Below are positions 15,991 to 24,039 of a DNA stretch of 64,000 bases, in pieces (the stretch's first letter is position 1; each line of letters begins with the position of its first letter). The stretch spans positions 1 through 64,000 of the forward strand of contig NZ_KZ984561.1 in the NCBI RefSeq assembly GCF_003574445.1, read 5' to 3'. The DNA comes from Streptomyces sp. YIM 130001. Lineage in GTDB: Bacteria; Actinomycetota; Actinomycetes; Streptomycetales; Streptomycetaceae. The notes beneath the pieces were generated by a model that was not told the DNA's origin, did not search any database, and worked only from the letters and a program-made list of their open reading frames with translations. A program made the translations under genes and the position numbers.

Positions 15991-16621
15991 GGGGCTGCTC
16001 CAGGTGCGTGCAGATGACGTCGGCCAGTTGGTCGGGCGTGCGGTGGTCGGTGTCGACGAGGACTGCTGTCGGGTCGTGTGCCGCCACGTGGTGGAAGTTG
16101 GCGGTGAGCTGCGCGTGCCGGCCTGGTATCGCGAAGAGGTCGGTGTCGTCGCGCTTGAGGTCGGTCTTCGTCTGCATTCGGCGACGCAGCGCGGTCGTGG
16201 AGCCGAGCAGGTAGAAGGTGCGATCCGGCGGCGCCAGGTAGGGGCGGAACGGGTCGATGAGGCGGGCCACGTCCGTCGGGTCGATGCCGTGTGCTGCGGC
16301 GTGGCATGCGGTGACGGAGGACGTGTAGCGGTCGGCGATCACCGGGCCGCTGGCCAGGCGCTGCCTGATCAGGTCGGAAGCGTGCAGGAGGCCAGACAGA
16401 TAGAACGCCATCTGCGGCAGTGCGCCCAGTTCTTGGTTGGCCGTCGAGGACCATGCTTGATGCGGGTCGGCCAGCGTGTGGATGCTGCTGGACTTGAGAC
16501 GCTGGGCCAGGAGCGCGGCGAGAGTGGATTTCCCGATCCCGGAGACACCCTCGAGAACGACGAACGGTCCCTGTCGACCTGTGGGTTGAGGCGTGTACGG
16601 GGCGGGGAGCGCGGAGGTCAC
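15974..16621 (-). CDS. Thymidylate-kinase-like P-loop kinase
   Basis: A protein of 215 residues. Walker A is VVLEGVSGIGKSTLAALLAQ and the DRY/H motif is VIADRYTSS, both typical of dTMP kinases. The lid region has TALRRRMQTKTDLKRDD. Thymidylate kinases outside core metabolism often act on modified nucleotides in specialised operons. GTG 16621 overlaps the stop of the radical SAM gene (GTGA). An ORF extending 64 codons upstream lies inside that gene and is rejected. The last bases overlap the next gene. Confidence 0.8.
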   Translation of the reverse strand: MTSALPAPYTPQPTGRQGPFVVLEGVSGIGKSTLAALLAQRLKSSSIHTLADPHQAWSSTANQELGALPQMAFYLSGLLHASDLIRQRLASGPVIADRYTSSVTACHAAAHGIDPTDVARLIDPFRPYLAPPDRTFYLLGSTTALRRRMQTKTDLKRDDTDLFAIPGRHAQLTANFHHVAAHDPTAVLVDTDHRTPDQLADVICTHLEQPRAQSH

Positions 16622-17634
16622 AGGGTCCCCTCCGTGAAGCCGGTGACGTGGTCGGCGACGGCAGCCGCGAGCTTGTCCGGCTCGTTGAGAAGGTCTTGGA
16701 CGTCGAGGCGGAGGTCGTCGCGTAGCAGGCAGGGCTGAACGCCTCCGCCGTGGTCGACGCGCAGGGCCCAGAAGCCCTCGACGCACTGCTTGCGGAGCGG
16801 GCACGGGCCGCATTGGCCGACGTGGTGGCGGCCGAGGTCGCGGTGGATGACGTCGACTTCGACGCCGTCGATCCTGAAGACCCGTCGCCCCTGGCCGACT
16901 CCAGCAATCTCCACGTGCTCCTCGCGGGTCAGCGTGCGCAGGTGGGACACGATGTCGTCGGCCGCGAGCGCGGACGAGGCGCGGTCGGCGTTGAAGTCGG
17001 TTCCGACCAGCTCGATGAACTGCACGGGCATCCGGCGTTCCAGGGCGTAGTCGAGGATCCTGCGGACCTCGTGCGCGTTCTCCTTCTGCAACAGGCAGTT
17101 CAGCTCAACGCGTTCAAACAGCTCGCGCGCGGTCTCGATGCCGTCGAGAACCCGGGAGATGGGCAGGCGGGTGCCGGCGATGGCCCGGAACGAGTCGTCG
17201 GAGAAGTAGTGCAGCGACACCTTGATCTTGTCGAGCGGTGCCTGCGCGAGCCACGAGCGGTGCGTACGGACGCGGGTTCCGTTCGTGATCAGCGTGTACG
17301 AGCCGTCCGCCCCGGCGGGCGTCAGGCCAGTGAGGACGTCTCGCGCCAGCGGCGAGGTCAAGGGCTCGCCGCCCGTGAAGTAGACGCGCTTGAGGCCTGC
17401 TTGACGCAACGCGTTGATCGTCGTCAGGAGATCGTCAGCCGTGAGCGTTCGCGCCCGGTGCTCCAGGCCCGGGGTGTTGCGGGTCAGCGCGGGCGGCGTA
17501 TCGGACTCGTTGTGGCAGAACCAGCATCCGATGTTGCACACAGGTGTGAGCGACACGCGTTGCTGCCCGCGCAGGGCCGCGAAGTTCCGTAACGCGGTCC
17601 AGTCCGTGTGGGCAGGTGCGGTGGAAGCAGTCAC
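16618..17634 (-). CDS. Radical SAM protein with C-terminal Cys cluster
   Basis: A protein of 338 residues. The [4Fe-4S]-SAM motif is CNIGCWFC (CxxxCxxC), followed by GGEPLTS (SAM-binding GGE). A C-terminal Cys cluster (CGPCPLRKQC and a later Cys in QPCLL) suggests an auxiliary cluster, as in MoaA-like and SPASM/twitch proteins. The reaction is unknown. GTG 17634 is chosen because GGAAGGA lies six bases upstream, whereas the longer ATG start at 17673 has no such site. It is the first gene of the operon that continues with the dTMP-kinase-like, unknown, sulfatase-like and Nudix genes. Confidence 0.85.
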   Translation of the reverse strand: MTASTAPAHTDWTALRNFAALRGQQRVSLTPVCNIGCWFCHNESDTPPALTRNTPGLEHRARTLTADDLLTTINALRQAGLKRVYFTGGEPLTSPLARDVLTGLTPAGADGSYTLITNGTRVRTHRSWLAQAPLDKIKVSLHYFSDDSFRAIAGTRLPISRVLDGIETARELFERVELNCLLQKENAHEVRRILDYALERRMPVQFIELVGTDFNADRASSALAADDIVSHLRTLTREEHVEIAGVGQGRRVFRIDGVEVDVIHRDLGRHHVGQCGPCPLRKQCVEGFWALRVDHGGGVQPCLLRDDLRLDVQDLLNEPDKLAAAVADHVTGFTEGTL

Positions 17635-17723
17635 CGGGGGTCCTTCCGTCGTTGGAACCGCTGGACCGGCCATCCGTTCGCGGGGAGGGCGCGGGCGGCG
17701 GTCGATCCCAGGCAGGGTTGGTG

Positions 17724-17769
17724 TCCAGCGCTCTCCCGAGCCGGACGGGCGCTTCGGGAGAGCGCTGGA
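17724..17769 (-). terminator. Strong hairpin terminator, 16-bp stem
   Basis: TCCAGCGCTCTCCCGA (17724-17739) pairs perfectly with 17754-17769 around a 14-base loop. It lies ten bases after the stop of the 34-residue gene, separating the small-gene operon from the radical SAM operon. Confidence 0.8.
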
Positions 17770-17779
17770 GAATAGGGGG

Positions 17780-17884
17780 TTACAGGACTTGCCACAGGGC
17801 GAGCAGGAACGCAGACACGGTGAGGGTGGCGAGTGTGCCGGTGATGGCGTGCTCGACGAGGGCGCGCCGCCGGGCCGGGCTCAC
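17780..17884 (-). CDS. 34-residue single-pass membrane protein
   Basis: From GTG 17884: VSPARRRALVEHAITGT, then one hydrophobic helix (TLATLTVSAFLLALWQVL) reaching the C-terminus. Its GTG overlaps the stop of the preceding gene (GTGA), and a strong terminator follows directly. Translational coupling to two further small genes is the main evidence that this very short frame is real. The function is unknown. Confidence 0.55.
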   Translation of the reverse strand: MSPARRRALVEHAITGTLATLTVSAFLLALWQVL

Positions 17885-18048
17885 GATGTGCGCCGCTTCC
17901 CGCGGCGGGGGGGGCAGACGCAGGCCGCGTGCGTGCGGGACGTGCACAGCGAGCACTCCTGCAGATGCACGGCGGGCGCGTAGGGGACGATGCGTTGCTC
18001 GTAGCAACACCACATCGTCGGCGGGCGCTGCGTCTGCGCGTACATCAT
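17881..18048 (-). CDS. 55-residue Cys-rich protein
   Basis: MMYAQTQRPPTMWCCYEQRI with further Cys in ECSLC and ACVCPPRRGKRRTS. The pairs WCC, CSLC and CVC could hold a zinc ion, so it is probably a small zinc-binding protein (inference). The ATG overlaps the stop of the upstream gene (ATGA) and the stop overlaps the next start (GTGA). The family is not recognised. Confidence 0.6.
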   Translation of the reverse strand: MMYAQTQRPPTMWCCYEQRIVPYAPAVHLQECSLCTSRTHAACVCPPRRGKRRTS

Positions 18049-18269
18049 GGCTGGCCCGGTCTCGTTGCGCGCAGAGGGGGCAGCGGATCGCCGATGATCT
18101 CCGCGTAGACCACGGCGCCCGACGCGGTACGCGTCGACTGCTCGCAGAACTGGCAGGACTCCGCGGGGTTTTCCCACAGGATGAGCGCGCGGCAATTCGC
18201 GCACTTGGGTACCTTCTTCAGCTCGGTTGCGTGGCGCCGAGCGATCGACGGTCGGTCTCGCGTGGTCAT
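18045..18269 (-). CDS. 74-residue zinc-ribbon-like protein
   Basis: MTTRDRPSIARRHATELKKV, then CANCRALILWENPAESCQFC, which is two CxxC knuckles about 14 residues apart, as in zinc ribbons; a short acidic-to-neutral tail follows. ATG 18269 follows GGGAGG. It is the first gene of the three-gene small operon. It is divergent from the HTH-TPR regulator gene, with about 155 bases between them that should hold both promoters. The pairing of such a regulator with divergent small genes suggests direct control, but the regulator copy is broken. Confidence 0.65.
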   Translation of the reverse strand: MTTRDRPSIARRHATELKKVPKCANCRALILWENPAESCQFCEQSTRTASGAVVYAEIIGDPLPPLRATRPGQP

Positions 18270-18425
18270 GGTGCCTCCCAGGGCGCCCTCGTGTGCCGTG
18301 GATTCAGCATCGGCAGGGGCGGGGAATCTCGCTTCCCGGGCAGGGGTATCCCCATGATGGGTAGGCTTTCGTCCGCCTGATCAGCAAAGGTGATCTTCGA
18401 CAAGCCAGACGCGAGGCGACACGGT

Positions 18426-19722
18426 ATGGACGAGCTCCGGCCCCCCACTGCCCTGCCGCAACACGTCCTGGATCAGGCAGAGATGCGGGCAGCGATCACG
18501 GCGCACGACTTCGGCACCGTGTTCCGGCTTGCCCGTGAACTGGGAAAGATCAGCTACTCGAAGATCGCGGCAGAGTGCGGCATCAAGCCGGAACGGGTCG
18601 GGCAACTGGCCCGGAGCCAGGGGCAGATCACCACGACAAGATCGTGCTGATCGCGGACGCGTTCCGCATCCTGGGCCGGCTCCTCGGACTCGCCTCCCGC
18701 TACTGGGAGATGCCCGACGCGTCGGGCGCAGCTGAGTACGGAGAGAGCATGCGGCGCCGGGACTTGCTGAAGGCTTCGGGGGCAGCGGGTGCGGCGATCA
18801 GCCTCGCCAGCCTCGCCCCTCCCCCGTCAACGGGATCCAGAATCGGCAGTGACGTACCCGCCTACCTACGTCGGCGAACGGCCCGCCTCAGGCGCCTCGA
18901 CAACGTGCTCGGCGGCGGCGACACCTACCGTGCCTACCTCTCCGAGTACCAGTCCACGAAAGCTCTCCTGCGCGACCGCACCTACAGCGACGCCACCGGA
19001 CGCGCGCTGCGCTCGGTCCTCGCGGAACAGGGCCAGCAAGCAGGCTGGGCGGCCTTCGACGCAGGCAAGCCCGCCGACGCCCGCGGCCTGTATCTGGAGA
19101 GCCGGCAAGCCGCACTCGACGCGGATGACGCCGCACTGGCGGGCAACGCACTGGCCTTCCTCGCCTACCAGCAAGCCCATCCGAAACAAGCCGTGGAGAC
19201 CGCAGCCGAGGCCTGCCGCACCGCAGGCCCCGACGCACCACGAGAGGTGCGGGCGCTTCTCCATGAACGTCTCGCATGGGCCCACGCGGTCGCCGGGCAT
19301 GCCACTGAAACCGAGGCGGCCCTGGCCTGCGCGACCCTGGCTCTCGCGGAGGCACCACGCACCGACACGGTGGACTGGGCGGCCTGGGTGGACGAAGACG
19401 AACTCGACATCATGGGGGGGGCCGCTGCTGGACCGAGCTGCGCCGGCCCTTGCGCGCCGTTCCGGTACTGGAGGCCGTTCTCGACGGTTTCGAGGACTCG
19501 CACGCCCGGGACAAGAGTCTGTACATGTCGTGGCTGGCCGAGTCCTACCTCGCGGCGGGCGAGGTGGAGCACGCGGCCACGGTCACGGGGCGCGCTCTGG
19601 AACTGTGCAGTGGAGTGTCGTCCGTCAGACCGCGTCAACGCCTGGACAACGTCCTTGACCTGCTGGCCGCACACAAGGCGGTGCCAGAGGTCAGGGACGT
19701 ACTGGAACAAGCGGCGTCCTAG
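18426..19722 (+). pseudogene. HTH-TPR type transcriptional regulator with two frameshifts
   Basis: The gene starts at ATG 18426. The HTH is KISYSKIAAECGIKPERVGQLAR. A frameshift near 18635-18640 moves into the frame reading IADAFRILGRLLGLASRYWEM, then RRRDLLKASGAAGAAISLASL and TPR-like helices (AFDAGKPADARGLYLESRQA, AAEACRTAG, LAWAHAVAGHATETEAALA). A second shift at a run of eight G (19414-19421) leads to the frame ending AATVTGRALELCSG...VPEVRDVLEQAAS (stop 19722). Together these make an approximately 430-residue Streptomyces regulator of the XRE-plus-TPR type. The G-run indel could be an assembly error; the first indel has no homopolymer. Confidence 0.75.
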
Positions 19723-19776
19723 GCCGTTTCGTTTGGATCACGACCTCGACCGGTGTCCCACTGGTTCAATGCCCGT

Positions 19777-20295
19777 ATGCCACTTGGGAGATCGCTTGAG
19801 GTCGGCATTGGCCTGGTTGCGGATCGACGTCCGCTTCTTCTGTTAGATGTCGACGGGGTGCTGAACCCCTTTGCCGCAGATGACTGTCCTGAGGGCTATC
19901 GCGAGCACGCGTTCTTCCCCGAGGACGAGTCGCCAGTTCGTTTGTGCGACGCTCATGGCCCCTGGCTCAATGACCTCGCCCAAGGGTTCGACTTGGTCTG
20001 GGCGACAGGTTGGGAAGACGAAGCGAACACATTTATCACCCCCGTTCTGAGCCTGCCCCTCCTGCCAGTCGTCCGTTTCCCACCCGCACCGTTCGACGCT
20101 GCGGAAAAAGTGCCGGCCATCGACGCCTTCGCCGACGGCCGGCCTGCTGCCTGGGTGGATGATGCCCATGCTCCCGAAGCATGGGCCTGGGCCGACGCCC
20201 GTGTTGCACCGACGATGCTGGTCGCCACAGATCCATCGCGTGGTCTGACCGCAAAGACGGTCGAAGAGCTCTTGTGCTGGCGAACTTCCTTGTGA
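19777..20295 (+). CDS. HAD-like hydrolase domain protein
   Basis: A protein of 172 residues. HAD motif I is LLLLDVDGVLNP (nucleophile Asp and DxD), a motif II-like Thr occurs in LVWATGWEDEAN, and an acidic motif is AAWVDDAHAPEA. This short HAD form without a cap domain is common in Streptomyces and of unknown substrate. ATG 19777 gives a compact N-terminus; a GTG at 19753 is an alternative. The gene begins 54 bases after the broken regulator and may share its promoter. Confidence 0.75.
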   Translation: MPLGRSLEVGIGLVADRRPLLLLDVDGVLNPFAADDCPEGYREHAFFPEDESPVRLCDAHGPWLNDLAQGFDLVWATGWEDEANTFITPVLSLPLLPVVRFPPAPFDAAEKVPAIDAFADGRPAAWVDDAHAPEAWAWADARVAPTMLVATDPSRGLTAKTVEELLCWRTSL

Positions 20296-20458
20296 GGAGG
20301 TCTCGTCCCGATCCGTCTGATGACCTGGTCGCACATGCCGCCTCAAACAGCGGCGTGGAATCGCCACCCGCTACGAGAAGACGGAAACCATCTACCTCGC
20401 GGAACTCCACATCGCAGGCATTTTCCTCTCGTCAGCAAGGTGATCCGAACGGAACGGC

Positions 20459-20785
20459 CTAGGCGTCGAGGGTCTTGTCCATCCACGCCGTGTAGCCGTC
20501 GGACGACGCATCGAGCACCTTCGCGGTGATTTCCGGGTTCGTCCACGGGTGGTGCTCGATGAGAGTGCCCTCCAAGGCGTCGTACTTATCGCCTCGGGTC
20601 TTCAGCACCAGTCGGAATTCCTCGCCCATGCCGAACTGACCGTCATGCCAGAACGCCGAGCCGACCGGTCCGATGACCTGCGCGCCGGCAGCGAGTCGAG
20701 CCTCTACCAGCACCTTCGCCAGCGTGTTGGCCTGCTCACGGCTCTCGGTAGCGGTGGCCACCTCGATGTACTGATCCCGATCCAT
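20459..20785 (-). CDS. cutA: CutA1-like divalent cation tolerance protein
   Basis: A protein of 108 residues, the family's usual length. It begins MDRDQYIEVATATESREQAN and carries LVEARLAAGAQVIGPVGSAFWH, EFRLVLKTRGDKYDALEGTL and EHHPWTNPEITAKVLD, the conserved CutA1 blocks. CutA1 forms trimers with a ferredoxin-like fold. It is named for copper tolerance, but its cellular role is unsettled. ATG 20785 is preferred over the 43-residue upstream extension, which is Arg-rich shadow sequence. Confidence 0.9.
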   Translation of the reverse strand: MDRDQYIEVATATESREQANTLAKVLVEARLAAGAQVIGPVGSAFWHDGQFGMGEEFRLVLKTRGDKYDALEGTLIEHHPWTNPEITAKVLDASSDGYTAWMDKTLDA

Positions 20786-21015
20786 CTGCCCTGCCTTTCG
20801 CGAAAGAGGGTGCGCTCCTCGACGAAGGCGGAACACCCCTGGCCGCCCCGCCACAGGCTGCGATGTTGCCCTGTCTTCCCCGTCAACACCAGTGCTCCGA
20901 TCCACAGATGGCACGGGTGGCGGGGCGATCGTGTGAACAGCCGGTTCCGGAAGCCGACTTCGATCGCTTACCGGCCCCTACCTCGTTATTCAGTGCCCGA
21001 AGAATTGGAGGACTC

Positions 21016-21246
21016 CCTCATCCGCAAGAAGGCCTTGCCGCCGGCGCGGTCGCGATGGCCGGTCTGGGAGCCTGCAGTGCTTCGGCCCACGGCGACCCGG
21101 GCGCCGTGCTCATCAACGGCGATGTGGCCGACATGGACAAGCTCTGTGTCCCGATCGCCCAGTGGCACTGGAACGGGCCGCTGAACACCCTCAGCGACGC
21201 AGCGCCGAACGAGTGCATCATCGGCGACGACACCCTGTCCTACTGA
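21016..21246 (+). pseudogene. Small secreted protein gene with lost start and one-base deletion
   Basis: TTGGAGGACTCCCTC is followed by ATC CGC AAG AAG GCC TTG, exactly where an ATG-initiated signal peptide (MRKKALAAGAVAMAGLGACSASAHG) would start. Compared with that expectation the initiation codon reads ATC, and one base is missing after GCCTTG. The remaining frame encodes DPGAVLINGDVADMDKLCVPIA and ends ECIIGDDTLSY at 21246. Two Cys in the mature part suggest an extracellular disulfide protein of unknown family. An internal ATG at 21055 would give a product without a usable signal peptide. Confidence 0.5.
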
Positions 21247-21269
21247 CCTGCCGCCCCGCCCCGAATCTG

Positions 21270-21797
21270 CTACTGCGCGTCCGGGCCGCTGCCGGACCTT
21301 CCCGCAACACGGGACGTGCGCCGCTGCCTCGCCACGCGCACCGCCGAATAGACCGCCCCCGCCGCGCACAGCACGGTAGTCGCACTCGACAGCCACGCCA
21401 ACGGGAGCATCCCTCCCCCGTCGAGATCGTCCACGCGCACCACCTCCTGCGGATCGCTCGCCCGGTAGCGGACGGCCCACTCGGTGCCGACGGAGTCCTT
21501 GCCTCCGGCACTGCCGATGGGAAGGCCTGCCTCCACCGTCCGCCCGCCCGCCTGGAACTCGATCCGGCAATGGCCGGCCATACAGGCACCGGCTTCAATC
21601 AGCGTGGCGTTGGCCCTAGTTCCGCCCCGGAGCGAGCGGAACTGCTCCGCCGCCGGATACAGCACCAGTACGGACAGTGCACCCAGAACCACGGCGAGAA
21701 ACAGCGTCACCCACAAGGACACGCGCGGGGAGAGCGTGGTCGCAGGCATGGCCTGGTCATAGATGCTGGGGCCGCCTGCTCGCGATATGTCGTCCAC
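21270..21797 (-). CDS. DUF3592-like membrane protein
   Basis: A protein of 175 residues. It has an N-terminal membrane helix (SLWVTLFLAVVLGALSVLVLY), an extracytoplasmic beta-rich domain with a Cys pair (GACMAGHC) and EWAVRYRASDPQEVVRVDD, then a second helix (AWLSSATTVLCAAGAVYSAV) and a basic tail. This helix-beta domain-helix order with YRxxxPxxxR fits DUF3592 proteins, whose function is unknown. It starts 17 bases after the stop of the Ig-like gene upstream, so the two form an operon. Confidence 0.65.
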   Translation of the reverse strand: MDDISRAGGPSIYDQAMPATTLSPRVSLWVTLFLAVVLGALSVLVLYPAAEQFRSLRGGTRANATLIEAGACMAGHCRIEFQAGGRTVEAGLPIGSAGGKDSVGTEWAVRYRASDPQEVVRVDDLDGGGMLPLAWLSSATTVLCAAGAVYSAVRVARQRRTSRVAGRSGSGPDAQ

Positions 21798-21814
21798 GCG
21801 TCACACTCTCCGCT

Positions 21815-22459
21815 TCACAGGCAGGCCTTGAAGTGCTTCGTGCCCGCGCAGGCACGCGGCCCGCCGCCACCTCCGCTACCGCCGGACGACCCGCCCGACG
21901 TCACCGGCTCGTACACGGTGGCCCGGACGCGGCCGGTGTGCTTCTTGCCGTCGGCCTTCACCGTGTACGAGAAGACGTCGGAGCCCGCGAACCCGGCCTC
22001 GGGGGTGTAGACGACCGCACCGGCCTTCACCTTCGCCGTGCCGTGGTCCGGCCTGCCGACGCTGAGGAGCGTCACGTCCCGGTCCAGGTTCTCCACGTCG
22101 GAGGCGTCATCGACGTTCGTCAGGTGCACCGCGTCCTGCGGGTCGCCGTCGCCGGTCTGGCCCTGCTCGGTGGAGATCTCCATTACTCCGGCGGTGACCC
22201 GGTAGGCGGTGGGCGACTGCACGGGCGACGGCGGCGGCTCGGCCGACTCGATCCTCGGTGTGGGCGTCGGCGTGGGGGCTGCGGCGGCCGTGTCGAGCTT
22301 CGGCGGCTTGGGCAGGGGCGGGGGCTCGTAGGTGGCCACGGACACGGCGAGGCCGAGTGCGAGGACGCCCGCCCCGGTGCCGACGGCGATCTGGGTGGGC
22401 CGGTTCAGGCGGCGCCACTGTGCGGCGATGCGGCGTATGTCGACATTGGGGCGGGCCAT
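21815..22459 (-). CDS. Membrane-anchored protein with cadherin/Ig-like domain
   Basis: It starts MARPNVDIRRIAAQWRRLNR, a cytoplasmic basic segment. One helix follows (AVGTGAGVLALGLAVSVAT), then a Pro/Thr/Ala-rich linker (PPPLPKPPKLDTAAAAPTPT). The beta-sandwich domain includes LSVGRPDHGTAKVKAGAVVYTPEAGFAGSDVFSYTV, the classic pattern of cadherin-like/VCBS repeats, and a Gly/Ser tail ends CAGTKHFKACL. It is probably a type II surface protein. The longer upstream start (22543) is rejected because the MARPN start has GAAGGATC upstream. It is the first gene of a two-gene operon. Confidence 0.7.
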   Translation of the reverse strand: MARPNVDIRRIAAQWRRLNRPTQIAVGTGAGVLALGLAVSVATYEPPPLPKPPKLDTAAAAPTPTPTPRIESAEPPPSPVQSPTAYRVTAGVMEISTEQGQTGDGDPQDAVHLTNVDDASDVENLDRDVTLLSVGRPDHGTAKVKAGAVVYTPEAGFAGSDVFSYTVKADGKKHTGRVRATVYEPVTSGGSSGGSGGGGGPRACAGTKHFKACL

Positions 22460-22545
22460 GGTGCGGGGTGATCCTTCAGCTGTGCGAGTGGAGAGCGCAC
22501 GGTAAAACGGCATTGCTGATCGAATCCACTCCGACCAGGGCATTT

Positions 22546-22875
22546 GTGCCGGTGATCACAGCCCGATACGCCCTGGCAGGTTCAGCTCGTACGGGGTGGT
22601 TGCACCGCGAGACGATCACGTGGAAGAGCTTCGACATCGACATCCAGGACACGCTCGACGACTCGACGTGTGAGTCGAGAGGCGGGGAGAAGTGGGCGTG
22701 CACGTCCAAGAAGAAAGTCAGCTCCATGTTCGGGAGGATGAAGGTCGTCTACACCCACGCTGACGGCCACACTCCCGACGGCCGGGCGGGCGGCGTCATC
22801 ACTGCCTTCTACCTCGGAACCGACGGCTGCTTCGCTGCCCGTGACACAGTCGAAAACGCCCCGATGGACTGCTGA
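22546..22875 (+). pseudogene. Unknown gene, probably lacking its N-terminus
   Basis: The frame reads convincingly from about TGWLHRETITWKSFDIDIQDT through CESRGGEKWACTSKKKVSSM and VVYTHADGHTPDGRAGGVIT to GCFAARDTVENAPMDC. Four Cys point to an exported domain. No signal peptide or good ribosome binding site precedes it, because upstream the strand is the 5' region of the divergent gene. A recombination event probably joined it here; GTG 22546 is the longest plausible start. It ends immediately before the ATG of paralogue B, suggesting an original operon. Confidence 0.45.
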
Positions 22876-23202
22876 ATGACACTCACCGAGCAGTACGCCG
22901 AGTACCTGGATACCTATCAGTGCACCGTGCGCGATCAGGTCGAGCACACCCTGACCAGTGACGCCCCGGGGGTGATCCAGAGTTTCGGCATCCGGGAGGA
23001 TGAACGGGGCGTCTGGGCCGATATCGTGATCGAACTGCGCGGAGTGGACAAGCTGTACTGCCGCAGCACCCTCGTCATCGACGCCGCCTCGCACCCGCCG
23101 ACGGATCCGGCCGGATTCGCCGCCACGTTGTTCTCCACGAACGGGAATGAGGAGGAATTGGTGATCACGAGACTGCGGAGGCAGTGGGTCGAGAACGATT
23201 AG
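22876..23202 (+). CDS. Conserved small protein of unknown function, paralogue B
   Basis: A protein of 108 residues starting MTLTEQYAEYLDTYQCTV and ending RLRRQWVEND. It is about 80% identical to the gene at 1536-1865, with the strongest conservation in SFGIRED and IVIELRGVDKLY and TLVIDAASHPP. No known domain is visible; it looks like a soluble alpha/beta protein. The ATG directly follows the stop of the truncated Cys-containing gene. A hairpin at 23222-23252 terminates it. Its partner may have been an exported toxin-like or carrier protein of which only the C-terminus remains (speculative). Confidence 0.75.
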   Translation: MTLTEQYAEYLDTYQCTVRDQVEHTLTSDAPGVIQSFGIREDERGVWADIVIELRGVDKLYCRSTLVIDAASHPPTDPAGFAATLFSTNGNEEELVITRLRRQWVEND

Positions 23203-23221
23203 CGCGGCTTGAATCGGGCAT

Positions 23222-23252
23222 CGCGGCCTCCCCCGCCCGGCGGGAGGCCGCG
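23222..23252 (+). terminator. Hairpin terminator after paralogue B
   Basis: CGCGGCCTCCC (23222-23232) pairs with GGGAGGCCGCG (23242-23252), 20 bases after the stop at 23202. Confidence 0.65.
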
Positions 23253-23527
23253 ACGCATTTCACGACGCCCCAGGGCCCGTACGGCAGTTGAACGGCCCCT
23301 TCCCGAGATGGCGCATCGGCAGCGCGCAGAAGTCCACGACCGCGCCCGATGACGCCCCCACCGTCAACCCCCTGTGCTTCGCCTGACTTTCCCCTACCCC
23401 TGCAAACAGTAGGCTCTGAACTGCGTCAACTCTGCGCCTCTTTCGGCTACTTCGGCGGTGGACCATACGAGACTCCCCCGGCTCGATCATCGGTGCATCC
23501 GCGCCACGAGCCACCTCAGGAGGTGCG

Positions 23528-23851
23528 ATGTCCTGCTCGGCCCATCACCTGTCGGCCTTCCTGCCGATACTGCTTGTGCTCGGCACGTTCCTTGGTGTCG
23601 TTCTGCCTGCCGTCTGGTCCACCCAACCGACTCGGCGGCACGCCGCAGCGCAGGTCCTGGCCCAACTCCTCGCCGCCTTGCGACCGCACACCGCCTTGAT
23701 CCATTCGGCTCTGCCCCCGCAGATCCACACCTCTATGCGACGGATTGACCAGTGCTGTACCGACGACGGACAGGCACCACACCGCACCTGCCCGGTCCAC
23801 CACACACCGCCATGCCTCTGTCGGTCCGGCCTCGCTGGCCCCGTCCGCTGA
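23528..23851 (+). CDS. Small single-pass membrane protein
   Basis: A 107-residue protein starting MSCSAHHLSAFLPILLVLGTFLGVVLPAVW. One hydrophobic segment is followed by an Ala/Leu-rich amphipathic stretch (HAAAQVLAQLLAALRP) and a Cys/His-rich tail. A strong ribosome binding site (CAGGAGGTGCG) lies just before ATG 23528, which is the main reason to call it. The family is not recognised. The C-terminal 50 residues are compositionally odd, so the natural end may have been altered. Confidence 0.5.
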   Translation: MSCSAHHLSAFLPILLVLGTFLGVVLPAVWSTQPTRRHAAAQVLAQLLAALRPHTALIHSALPPQIHTSMRRIDQCCTDDGQAPHRTCPVHHTPPCLCRSGLAGPVR

Positions 23852-24039
23852 TGTCACCCTGTTGCGCACCCGGGCCAAGCCGGTGAGCATCGGCAGCGAC
23901 GCCATGCGTGAGGTGGGGTATGTGCATGGTGGATCCCGACTGACCTGGCAGAGGCCAGTGCCACTACTGGAGTGGCCGTGAGCGCAACCGAGGCCGGCTG
24001 CCTCACGGCCACCAGAGCCCTTTCACCGTTAAAGAGAAT

